A stretch of DNA of 18,118 bases from CAYSUS01 sp964434165 (GTDB taxonomy: Bacteria > Planctomycetota > Planctomycetia > Pirellulales > Thermoguttaceae), in the NCBI GenBank assembly GCA_964434165.1, contig CAYSUS010000129.1, positions 1-18,118 of the forward strand, written 5' to 3'. Positions 1 through 6,576 of the stretch are shown here, piece after piece. Position 1 is the first letter of the stretch. The number at the start of each line of letters is the position of its first letter. Under the pieces are notes generated by a model. That model was given only the letters and a program-made list of their open reading frames with translations. It made no database searches and was not told the origin of the DNA. Made by a program: the position numbers and the translations under genes.

Positions 1-59
1 TCGATTCACGCCAGTCGCCTGCTCCCAATATCGGGGCGCGGGCGCGCCTAGGAACAGCC

Positions 60-87
60 TTGACGGGATGCGGTACAGGTGTACACT
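60..87 (+). promoter_or_regulatory. Sigma70-like promoter of the truncated integrase
   Basis: A -35 hexamer TTGACG (60-65) and a -10 hexamer TACACT (82-87) are separated by 16 bp and lie about 55 bp upstream of the integrase ATG at 142. Each hexamer is close to consensus. The -10 overlaps a small inverted repeat, GTACA-GG-TGTAC (73-84), which could be an operator. Activity is inferred from sequence only. Confidence 0.5.
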
Positions 88-141
88 ATTGCCTCGTGTC
101 CTGTCCGCTGCGATCCCGTCATTCTTGCAGGGAGACGAGCC

Positions 142-390
142 ATGAATTCGACGACTCTCGCGAAACCGGCTGCCAGATCGAGGCGACTGCTGGACTGCGT
201 GCGCGATGCGATTCGGGTACGGCACCTGGCCCGAACCACCGAGAAGGCTTACGTCTACTGGACACGCCGCTTCGTTCTATTCCACCACAAGCGCCATCCG
301 CTGGAGATGGGCAAATTGGAAGTGGAGGCGTTCCTCACGCACCTTGCGGTCGATCTGCACGTCTCCGCTTCCACGCAGAACCAGGCCTTC
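142..390 (+). pseudogene. Truncated integron-type tyrosine recombinase (N-terminal domain only)
   Basis: The first 83 residues look like the N-terminal SAM-like, core-binding domain of integron integrases and related tyrosine recombinases. Typical features are a conserved RTTEKAYVYWTRRFVLFH stretch at residues 31-48, followed by LEVEAFLTHLAV (residues 59-70) and SASTQNQAF (residues 75-83). In intact relatives the last motif leads into a leucine-rich stretch and then the catalytic domain with the Arg, His-x-x-Arg and Tyr residues. Here homology stops at about 390; the frame stays open to 591 only as a shadow of the glycosyltransferase on the other strand. The ATG at 142 is preceded by a GGGAGA-type Shine-Dalgarno sequence at about 130-135, and a promoter lies upstream. 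With no catalytic domain it cannot recombine DNA. I regard it as a decayed gene cut by rearrangement. I could not recognise an attI site or cassette array. Confidence 0.75.
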
Positions 391-1549
391 ACGCGGCGCG
401 ACGCGCGCCAGCCTGGCGAGCAGTCAGTATCTCCCCATAGAGGGCCACGATCTGGTCGCAATTGCGCTCCATGGTGTTCCGGAGGGCCAACTCCCTGGCC
501 CGCTGCCCCATTTGCGTTCGCAGCGACGGGTCCAGAAGGATGCGAAGCCGATCGGCCAGGGCGGCGTCGTCGGCCGGGTCGGCAAGGATGAAGCCCTCGA
601 GGCCCTCGGTGAGCAGCTCGCCCGCCCCGTTCTGTCGCGTGGTTACGGCGGGGAGACCGCAAGCCACCGCCTCGAGCACGCCGAGGCTGCACGGGTCGTA
701 GAAGGTTGGAAGCACGTAGGCGTCAGCCGCGGCGTAATACGGAACCGTGTCGTCCACGCTGCCGACCTGGACCACGGCCAGGTCGCTGGGGCCGCCTGGC
801 CCGGTCGCGCTTCTGCCGTAGCGGCCGCCGCCGACCACGAGGAGGCGGACCGGCAGTCCCTCGCCTTTCAGGCGCCGGACCGCGCGGACCGCCGGCGCAA
901 GGCCCTTGCGGCGAAAGTCGTGACCCACGAACAGGAACACGACCTCGCTCTCGCTGATCCCTAGCCGCGCTCGCACGGCGTGGCGGTGCTCGCTGCGCCA
1001 ACGCGGAGAGAACCGTTCGGTGTCAACCCCGTTGTAGATCACGCGGAGCTGTTCGGGCCGCAGCTTGTGGCAGGCGATGAAGTCGTCGGCAACCTTGCGC
1101 GACAGGGCCATCACGATCTGGCCGCGGTCGGCGAGTTGCCGAGCGATCAACCGCCGGAACTCGCGGTAGCGGGGCAGAACTCGCATGGCCAGCCGCTTCC
1201 ACGGACGGAGCCAGTCGGGCACGGTTCGAAGTCGCTGCTCGAGCTGGGCAAGGCGCGAGCCGTCGTGCGAATGGAACAGGTCGCAGTGCCAGCCCATGCC
1301 CATGTCGTGGATCAGGTCGAGCGGAATCCGCCGCAGTGCCTTCTCGGCAGCCGCCGCCCGACCGACGCGCGAGCGTATCCTGCCCAGCGCATGGGCGGCG
1401 ATGGGCAGGGGCTCGTCCGGCTCGAAGTCCTGGGCAACCACGTGCACCTCGTGCCCGCGTCGCACAAGGCCGGCCGCGAACTGGTAGGTCCATTTCTCGG
1501 CTCCACCCCGGCGCGGGGTGAAATGTTCGATGACGATGCCGACGCGCAT
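389..1549 (-). CDS. GT4-family glycosyltransferase, WaaG-like
   Basis: This 386-residue protein has the two Rossmann-like halves of GT-B glycosyltransferases. An N-terminal Gly-rich motif (PRRGGAEKW, residues 12-20) lies near the acceptor side. The IYNGVDTERFSP linker (171-182) and VGHDFRRKG (208-216) are typical of family 4, and the latter closely resembles the lipopolysaccharide glucosyltransferase WaaG. The donor-binding segment is YDPCSLGVLEAVACGLP (284-300), with Asp in the place of the first Glu of the usual E-x7-E motif. It probably moves a sugar from a nucleotide-sugar to a lipid-linked or surface glycan on the cytoplasmic face of the membrane. The start at MRVGIVIEHF is chosen because the Rossmann strand begins there; an upstream ATG at 1585 would add 12 residues. 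The stop codon sits exactly where the integrase homology ends, so its last dozen Ala/Arg-rich residues may be recent. Confidence 0.85.
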   Translation of the reverse strand: MRVGIVIEHFTPRRGGAEKWTYQFAAGLVRRGHEVHVVAQDFEPDEPLPIAAHALGRIRSRVGRAAAAEKALRRIPLDLIHDMGMGWHCDLFHSHDGSRLAQLEQRLRTVPDWLRPWKRLAMRVLPRYREFRRLIARQLADRGQIVMALSRKVADDFIACHKLRPEQLRVIYNGVDTERFSPRWRSEHRHAVRARLGISESEVVFLFVGHDFRRKGLAPAVRAVRRLKGEGLPVRLLVVGGGRYGRSATGPGGPSDLAVVQVGSVDDTVPYYAAADAYVLPTFYDPCSLGVLEAVACGLPAVTTRQNGAGELLTEGLEGFILADPADDAALADRLRILLDPSLRTQMGQRARELALRNTMERNCDQIVALYGEILTARQAGARRAA

Positions 1550-1764
1550 GGAAGTGCCCCGGACTGCATGCCCTCCCGCGGCCACCGCCGCCGCGATCGC
1601 GACGGAGCGGACGGTTCAGGCATACCATCGGGCGCATTCGGCGCGGGGCTTTAACTTTTCGGCTTAAGAAGAATGCGAAGCCCTGGCCGTTTGGGTGGTA
1701 TATAGGGACTGGTGAGTCCGAATTCCACGGCCGGGAGACGGCGGCCAGAAGTCCCACGCGCCGG

Positions 1765-3291
1765 TCAGAACTCCCAGCCTGGGCGCGTCTGGCGATGCAG
1801 GTACTTGTCTGCGTCGGGGGCGTTGGTGATATTCGCCTCGCCCGCGTCGAAAAGGACCCTCCTGCCTGCGCGGAGGGCGACGCTCGCCAGGTTGACCGCG
1901 TCGGTGATCGGTCCGGCATGGAGGAAGCTCCCCGGCGATGGCTCGCCCCGCAGCGCGGCCAGCCAGGTGTTGGCGGCACCACCCTCGCCGGATTGGGCGT
2001 CCAGCGCGAGCGGCTCGCTCGTGCCGCCGGCGAACAGGCGCGGGTTGCGACCGGTGAACCCGGCCATGATCGATCCCTTCTCGCCGACGAACAGGATCCC
2101 CTGCGAGGGCAGCTCGGCGCCCTGGGCCTCCAGCTCCGCGGGCAGACGCGGCATCATGCCCCCGTCATACCAGAACAGCTCCAGGTCGGGCTGCGGCCGG
2201 TTGCCCTCGCCGCCGCGCGCGTCAGCCGCCGGCCCAGGCGCGGCAAAGCGCATCCGGATCGTACAGGCGGTGGGGTAGGAGAAGTCGTTCTTCACCGGGC
2301 GGCTCACGCGATCGACGATCGCGCAGGTGTGCGTGCTCCAGGCCTCGGCGCTCCCGGGGGCTTCCAGGCCCAGCTCGGTGAACACGGGCCAGAGGCTGTA
2401 GATGCCCATGTCGGCAATCGAGCCGCCGCCGAAGTCGTACCAGCCGCGAAACACGGTGTGGGTGTAATGCGGATGGTAGGGACGGTAAGCGGCAGGGCCG
2501 AGCCACAGGTCCCAGTCGAACCCTTTAGGAATCGGCGGCTCGTCCTTGGGGAGGCTGGGGTACTGGGGCCAGACCGGGCGGTTCGACCAGTTGTGGATCT
2601 CCCGCAGGGGCCCGATCACCCCTTGCTTGATCCGGCGCACGATCCGGGCGTTGGCCGCACCGCTGCCGTAGGCCAGCAGGTGCGTGCCGACCTTGGACTG
2701 GCGCGCCTCCTGGAGCACGAGCCTGCCCTCGTGGAGGCGATTGGCGATCGGCTTGTGCATGAGCACGTTCTTGCCTCGCCTCATGGCCGCGACCGCGATC
2801 ACGGCGTGGAGGTGATCGGGGGTCATGACCTTCACGGCGTCGAGGTCCTTCTCCTTGTCCAACAGCTCGCGGAAATCGGCATAGGCCGCGCAGGCCTTGA
2901 AGCGCTCGCCTTTGCGTTGTGCGGAATAGTGTGTATCGACTACTTCGCGTCCCACCTCGCGCCCGCCGGGGCAGCCGTCCTCCCCCTTGCGCCACGAGGG
3001 CTTGCCGAGAAGCTTGCGGATGGTGCGGAGCATGCCGCCCTTGCTCCACTCGACATAGTCGTTGCTGTCGGTGACGGGATCGCAGACGGCGACCACCTGG
3101 ACCTGCGGCTCGGCCAGCAGACTTCCCAGCTCGCGAAAACCCTGGGTGCCCATCCCGATGTGGCCGACGGCGATCTTGTCGTTCGGGGCGACCCGTCCGG
3201 GCCCTCCCAGGACGTGACGCGGAACCACGGTGACGGCGCCGGACGCTAGGGCGGACCCGACGAACTCTCGGCGACTGATGCTCGTTGGCAT
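1765..3291 (-). CDS. Gfo/Idh/MocA-family oxidoreductase with Tat signal
   Basis: The 508-residue protein starts with a twin-arginine signal (SRREFVGSALASG, residues 6-18), so it is probably exported folded with its cofactor. The nucleotide-binding fold follows, with GHIGMGTQG at 43-51 and AVCDP at 68-72. The family signature region reads MTPDHLHAVIAVAAM (156-170), then MHKPIAN (178-184). Most relatives have Glu-Lys-Pro here; this one has His-Lys-Pro, keeping the catalytic-type Lys. The C-terminal half, with WDLWLGPA and a Gly-rich WYDFGGGSIADMG segment, is typical of planctomycete secreted members. Such enzymes use NAD(P) to oxidise or reduce sugars and related compounds, but the substrate cannot be read from sequence. 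The ATG at 3291 has a GGGAGA ribosome binding site; longer readings run into transposase debris. It is alone on the minus strand, 215 bp upstream of the glycosyltransferase. Confidence 0.88.
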   Translation of the reverse strand: MPTSISRREFVGSALASGAVTVVPRHVLGGPGRVAPNDKIAVGHIGMGTQGFRELGSLLAEPQVQVVAVCDPVTDSNDYVEWSKGGMLRTIRKLLGKPSWRKGEDGCPGGREVGREVVDTHYSAQRKGERFKACAAYADFRELLDKEKDLDAVKVMTPDHLHAVIAVAAMRRGKNVLMHKPIANRLHEGRLVLQEARQSKVGTHLLAYGSGAANARIVRRIKQGVIGPLREIHNWSNRPVWPQYPSLPKDEPPIPKGFDWDLWLGPAAYRPYHPHYTHTVFRGWYDFGGGSIADMGIYSLWPVFTELGLEAPGSAEAWSTHTCAIVDRVSRPVKNDFSYPTACTIRMRFAAPGPAADARGGEGNRPQPDLELFWYDGGMMPRLPAELEAQGAELPSQGILFVGEKGSIMAGFTGRNPRLFAGGTSEPLALDAQSGEGGAANTWLAALRGEPSPGSFLHAGPITDAVNLASVALRAGRRVLFDAGEANITNAPDADKYLHRQTRPGWEF

Positions 3292-3346
3292 TGGGCTCTC
3301 CCGGGCTTGAGTGATGCGAAGGACGCGCTGCCCCGCAGCGTCTGGA

Positions 3347-3375
3347 ATCGTGAGCCCCAACGTGCGTGATGTCAA
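3347..3375 (-). promoter_or_regulatory. Candidate promoter of the Gfo/Idh/MocA gene
   Basis: Read on the minus strand, a perfect -35 hexamer TTGACA (3375-3370) is followed after 17 bp by CACGAT (3352-3347), a poor -10 matching the consensus at three positions. The gene's ATG is at 3291. The -35 lies about 20 bp past the last recognisable transposase codon, at the edge of the insertion-sequence remnant, so it may derive from that element. Confidence 0.35.
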
Positions 3376-3394
3376 GCACCGCACGGCGAACCGG

Positions 3395-3853
3395 CAGCAG
3401 CGCGAAGAAGTACACGCACAGCAAGGCTTCAATCCGGTGCCCCGATTTGAGGTACACCGGCGCCACCTCGAAGTCGGTCTTCAACTGGGCGAAACGCTTC
3501 TCGATGGTCGGCTGCCGCGTGTACACCCGCAGCAACTCCAGCGGGGAGAGCTCCAGGACGTTGGTCACGAGGGGAAACTTCCCATCGCTCAGGGCGTCCT
3601 CCGCCACCTGCCGGTCATGGATGGCGTAGGCCAGGTCGAAACGCGTCGCCACCTGCTTCCGATAGCGCGTATGCCTGGTGGGCCGTCCGCGGAGGTCCTG
3701 GCGACAGCTTTCCACCAGCACCGGCGCCGGCACGTCGGCGGCGCACAGCTTGTCCGGGGCCCGGCCCACGCGGTCGTCGTTCAACAGCGCGATGTCGGCT
3801 TGCGTGAGGCCCAGGGGATCGGGGACGTGCCGCGCGGCCCACTCCGACTCGAC
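3395..3853 (-). pseudogene. IS1634-type transposase remnant, internally deleted
   Basis: Reading the minus strand, the frame begins with EWAARHVPDPLGLTQADIAL, then LLNDDRVGRAPDKLCAADVPAP, which resembles the N-terminal part of IS1634/IS4-group transposases. It then jumps at about 3712 to RQDLRGRPTRHTRYRKQ and on through FPLVTNVLELSP, QPTIEKRFAQLKTDF and VYFFALL, which belong to the C-terminal part of the same family. The intervening catalytic core, with most of its acidic residues, is missing, so a deletion of a few hundred codons has joined the two ends in frame. An in-frame TGA at 3854-3856 closes the upstream side, and homology fades after 3395. No terminal inverted repeats or target duplication were recognised. 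The element is dead and incapable of transposition on its own. Confidence 0.75.
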
Positions 3854-3962
3854 TCACGTCCAAGGCGCTTTTCGTAATGTGCGGAAAGTAGGGTGTACTC
3901 GCAGCTGACCAATGAGGAGATGCCGAGGATACGGGCAAGCTTCAGCATGTCCGGGACGCACT

Positions 3963-4331
3963 TCGACCTCGAACACCTGGTACGATCCGTCGGGCCGGGC
4001 GATCAAGGTGCGGCCCGGCGGAAGCGCGCAGTTCACCAAGACCCGCTACGACGGCCTCGGCCGCGCGGTGGCCACCTACGTGGGCTACGACGTGGGCCAG
4101 ACGAGCTGCGAGGAGGCCGCCCACCTGGAGGGCGACTCGATCCTCGAGCAGGCGGCGACCACCTACGACGCGGCGGGTAACATCATCCAGACCGTGCACC
4201 GCCCGCGGTACCACGACGCGGTGGGCCCGGTCGAGCTGAAGGATCCCGGCACCGAGCCGCGTGCGCGGGTCACGGACACCGCGGCCTGGCACGACGGGGC
4301 CGGCCGTCAGATCGCCACGGCACGCGAGGGC
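3963..4331 (+). pseudogene. Orphan Rhs/YD-repeat protein fragment
   Basis: About 120 codons encode typical Rhs/YD-repeat sequence: NTWYDPSGRAIKV, then FTKTRYDGLGRAVATYVGYD, TTYDAAGNIIQTVHRPRYHD, and a last AAWHDGAGRQIATA. Intact Rhs proteins are usually over a thousand residues long and build a beta-cage around a C-terminal toxin; planctomycetes often carry large members with this TYDGLGR-type pattern. Neither the N-terminal export part, the rest of the repeats, nor any toxin domain is present. No plausible start codon or ribosome binding site precedes it. The frame stays open to 4742 only by running antisense through the TPR gene. I read this as a fragment left by recombination, next to the transposase remnant. 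Confidence 0.7.
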
Positions 4332-4376
4332 AGCGTGGCCCCGGCGGCCCGTCTTCCCGCGATGGGTGGAGAAGAC

Positions 4377-4667
4377 TCAGGGAGATTCCAGCTCTCGCGC
4401 TCTGGCCAGATCCTGTTCGGCCTTGTCATCCTCGCCCAACGATTCATAAGCCCGGGCCCGGTAGAGAACGGCCGTCAGGTGCTGCGGATCGAGGCGGAGC
4501 ACCTCGGTGTAGTCCTCCACCGCCCGGTTGAAATCGCGGACGGCCAGATCGCGCTGGCCCCGGGAGAGGGCCTGGTGAGCTTGCTGCTGGAGCTGCTGGG
4601 CCCGCTGGATCTTCTCCTGAATCTGCCGCTGACGCTCCGGCGGACTGGGGCTGCCCTGCGAGGCCAT
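4377..4667 (-). CDS. Small TPR-repeat protein
   Basis: The 96-residue protein is Gln/Arg-rich and helical at residues 12-40 (RQRQIQEKIQRAQQLQQQAHQALSRG). It then shows two tetratricopeptide-type helical hairpins: AVRDFNRAVEDYTEVLRLDP at 42-61 and LTAVLYRARAYESLGEDDKAEQDLARARELE at 64-94. TPRs bind other proteins; no catalytic residues are present, and no signal peptide is visible, so it is probably cytoplasmic. The ATG is preceded by GGAGGAG at suitable spacing, which supports this start. It lies on the same strand as the secreted Pro-rich gene upstream but 356 bp away, so it is probably transcribed separately. The partner is unknown. Confidence 0.8.
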   Translation of the reverse strand: MASQGSPSPPERQRQIQEKIQRAQQLQQQAHQALSRGQRDLAVRDFNRAVEDYTEVLRLDPQHLTAVLYRARAYESLGEDDKAEQDLARARELESP

Positions 4668-5023
4668 GGATCGCTCCTCCGGGGGCCGAGGCGGGAGCGT
4701 GGGGAGCGATCCCTGCGCCGCTGGCGCGGAGGTGCGAGATGAATCGTTCCCGGCCCCTCGTCTCGTCCCTGGCTAGAAGTTCGACGCGTAAAGGCCGCAG
4801 GCCGCTTCTCCGGTCGGACAGCCTCCATCATAGTCGTCCCGGGTTGGGGAAGCCAACCCCGATCCCCCGGCGCGCGATCGCGCGGGCATCGGGCGTCATC
4901 CGGGAGTCGAAATGCCGAGGAGAATCCTGGCACGGCCCGCCGCTGCGCATCGCAAGCACACAGCGGCGCGCTCGGCGCCGGGCAGCGCCTTGCCGCTTAG
5001 CGGGTGCCTTCCCCCGATGGAGC
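4668..5023 (-). other. 356-bp gene-free spacer with two dyads
   Basis: No reading frame here looks like a protein on either strand. It should hold the TPR gene's promoter and the 3' end of the Pro-rich transcript. Two structures stand out: GGGTTGG-(5 nt)-CCAACCC at 4841-4859, which could fold as a terminator-like hairpin but lacks a U-tract, and a perfect 14-bp palindrome CGCGCGATCGCGCG at 4871-4884. Confidence 0.5.
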
Positions 5024-6487
5024 TTACGGGCCGGCCTCGTCTTGCGGTTCGTCCAGCCGGAGCAGCCCGCGGGTCTCCACGCGTTCCTGGCCGAAGTGCA
5101 CCAGGACGTTGAGCGACTCCTGCGTGAGGTTCCACAGGCCGCACTCAACCACCGGCGTCTCGGCGTCGGCGGGGCGAAGGGCGACGCGCTGGGTGTTCTT
5201 GTCCACGGCCCCCACGACCGAGACCACCTTGTCGGTGAGCGTGTCGTGGAAGTTGCCGCGGATCACGCCCTCCTTATTGACGGCCAGCTGGATGACCTTG
5301 TCCGATCGGGTCTGCTCCTCTTCGCCCATCACCGCGAAGACGCCCAGCGGGAGCCACTCCTCGTTCTGGGTCTCCGCGCCCGAACTGGCCAGGGTCGTGG
5401 CCTGCTCGTAGTATTGCTCCGCGGAGGCGACCGGCTCGCTTCCGTAGTACACCGTGCCGTCCTCGTACGTGATCGAGTCGCCGTACTCGTAGGTGTAGTA
5501 GTTGTCCGAGCAGCCGCAGTAGGTGACCGTGGTGCCCCAGGCCGGCGTCGTCCACCAGGCGGTGGCGGCGATCCCCGCGGCCGCCCACGCACCCGGGTAG
5601 CGTGCGTAGTAGCGGGGCGACCACCAACCGATGCCGGGCCGCGGCGGACGAAGCGGCGGGCGCGGAATACCCGGACGCGGCGGCCGCACCATGGGCGGTC
5701 GGGCAACCGGCGGTCGGGCAACCGGCGGTCGGGCAACCGGCGGTCGGGCAACCGGCGGTCGAATGCCGGGAGGACGATCAACGGGCGGACGAGCTCCCGG
5801 TGGACGATCAACGGGCGGGCGAGCTCCAGGAGGACGCTGGCCCGGAGGACGCTGGCCAGATCCCGGCGGTTTCACTCCCGGCGGGCGATCGACGGGCGGC
5901 CTGCCGGTCGGGGGCTTGGCGGCGGGCGGACGCCCCGCAGGAGGCCTGCCCACGCCCGGCGGCGACGGAGCAGGAAGCGTCGTGACCGGTGGCCTTGCCG
6001 CGCCGGGTCCGCCGGGTCGGGCGGGAAGCTGCGTGGGCCCACCCGGACTGCCAGGCCGCACGCCGCCGGGCAGTTTCAGGAAATCGCCCAACTGGCCCTG
6101 CGATGGGCGCTGGAACGGCGAGGAAGGCAACGTCGACGGACGACCCGGCGCCGAGGGCCTGGTGCTTGGCCGCGTCGAGGGCCCTGGCCGCGACGGCGAA
6201 GGCCTAGAGACCGACGGCAGCGACGGCGAAGGCCTAGAGACCGATGGCCGCGACGGCGAGGGCCTAGAGACCGATGGCCGCGAGGGCGAAGGCCTAGAGA
6301 CCGACGGCGAAGGCCGGCTCATGGACGGGCTGCGATTGATCGACGGACTGGGCCGCGACACACCCCCGCCACCTCGACTGAAACCGCCTCCACCTCCACC
6401 GCGACCACCTCGCCCGAGCGCGTCGCCCGTCGCCATCGCGAGCACGGCGACCGCGCCCATTACAGCCAACCATTGGTTCGGTCGCAT
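5024..6487 (-). CDS. Secreted Pro-rich repeat protein, 'mu-protocadherin'-like
   Basis: The 487-residue protein has a signal peptide (residues 1-25, hydrophobic WLAVMGAVAVLAMATGDALG) and a Gly-rich stretch (26-42). A Ser/Pro/Arg region follows, with four 10-residue units of the type RPSPSRPSVS (about 61-100). Next comes a long Pro-rich region (165-285), including four tandem PPVAR units at 244-263. An aromatic linker (WWSPRYYARYPGAW, 288-301) and a segment rich in Tyr (CGCSDNYYTYEYGDSITYEDG, split by the line of Cys at 324 and 326) lead to a compact C-terminal domain (375-480) with the periodicity of a beta-rich fold. Planctomycetes carry many such proteins, often annotated as mu-protocadherins; a cell-surface or envelope role is inferred, not shown. 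The ATG at 6487 is chosen for the signal peptide and the GGGGG ribosome binding site before it. The gene lies 89 bp downstream of the SnoaL-like gene and may share its transcript. Confidence 0.82.
   Translation of the reverse strand: MRPNQWLAVMGAVAVLAMATGDALGRGGRGGGGGGFSRGGGGVSRPSPSINRSPSMSRPSPSVSRPSPSRPSVSRPSPSRPSVSRPSPSLPSVSRPSPSRPGPSTRPSTRPSAPGRPSTLPSSPFQRPSQGQLGDFLKLPGGVRPGSPGGPTQLPARPGGPGAARPPVTTLPAPSPPGVGRPPAGRPPAAKPPTGRPPVDRPPGVKPPGSGQRPPGQRPPGARPPVDRPPGARPPVDRPPGIRPPVARPPVARPPVARPPVARPPMVRPPRPGIPRPPLRPPRPGIGWWSPRYYARYPGAWAAAGIAATAWWTTPAWGTTVTYCGCSDNYYTYEYGDSITYEDGTVYYGSEPVASAEQYYEQATTLASSGAETQNEEWLPLGVFAVMGEEEQTRSDKVIQLAVNKEGVIRGNFHDTLTDKVVSVVGAVDKNTQRVALRPADAETPVVECGLWNLTQESLNVLVHFGQERVETRGLLRLDEPQDEAGP
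5701..5760. repeat. Tandem repeat, four identical 15-bp units
   Basis: The unit GGGCAACCGGCGGTC is repeated four times without a mismatch inside the Pro-rich gene. On the coding strand it gives the PPVAR pentapeptide repeat. Identical third bases indicate recent expansion, probably by slippage or unequal recombination. Confidence 0.95.
6191..6310. repeat. Tandem repeat, four near-identical 30-bp units
   Basis: Four 30-bp units share the core GGCCTAGAGACCGA and differ at only a few positions. They lie in the Pro-rich gene and encode the Ser/Pro/Arg decapeptide repeats, so length changes in whole units keep the frame. Confidence 0.93.
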
Positions 6488-6576
6488 GACCAAAGCCCCC
6501 TTAACGAAGGTGAAGAGTCTGAATGACAGGATCCGATCGGAGCGCGCCGGGCTTGGAAAGGCCCCGTTCCGTTCGG

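Noticed and set aside
1..60. Possible attI site or integron cassette array next to the integrase
   Set aside because: No convincing GTTRRRY/RYYYAAC core pair or attC-like imperfect palindrome was found on either side of the fragment.
1795..3249. Long plus-strand open frame (484 codons) opposite the Gfo/Idh/MocA gene
   Set aside because: It is fully antisense to a clear enzyme gene and has no recognisable domain; long antisense frames are expected in DNA this GC-rich.
3854..3950. Short minus-strand frame beginning MLKLARILGISSLVS between the transposase and Rhs remnants
   Set aside because: It looks slightly protein-like but is too short, has no clear ribosome binding site and matches no family I know.
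5701..6310. Possible CRISPR array from the regular repeats
   Set aside because: The repeats are directly tandem with no spacers and are coding repeats of a Pro-rich protein; no cas genes are present.
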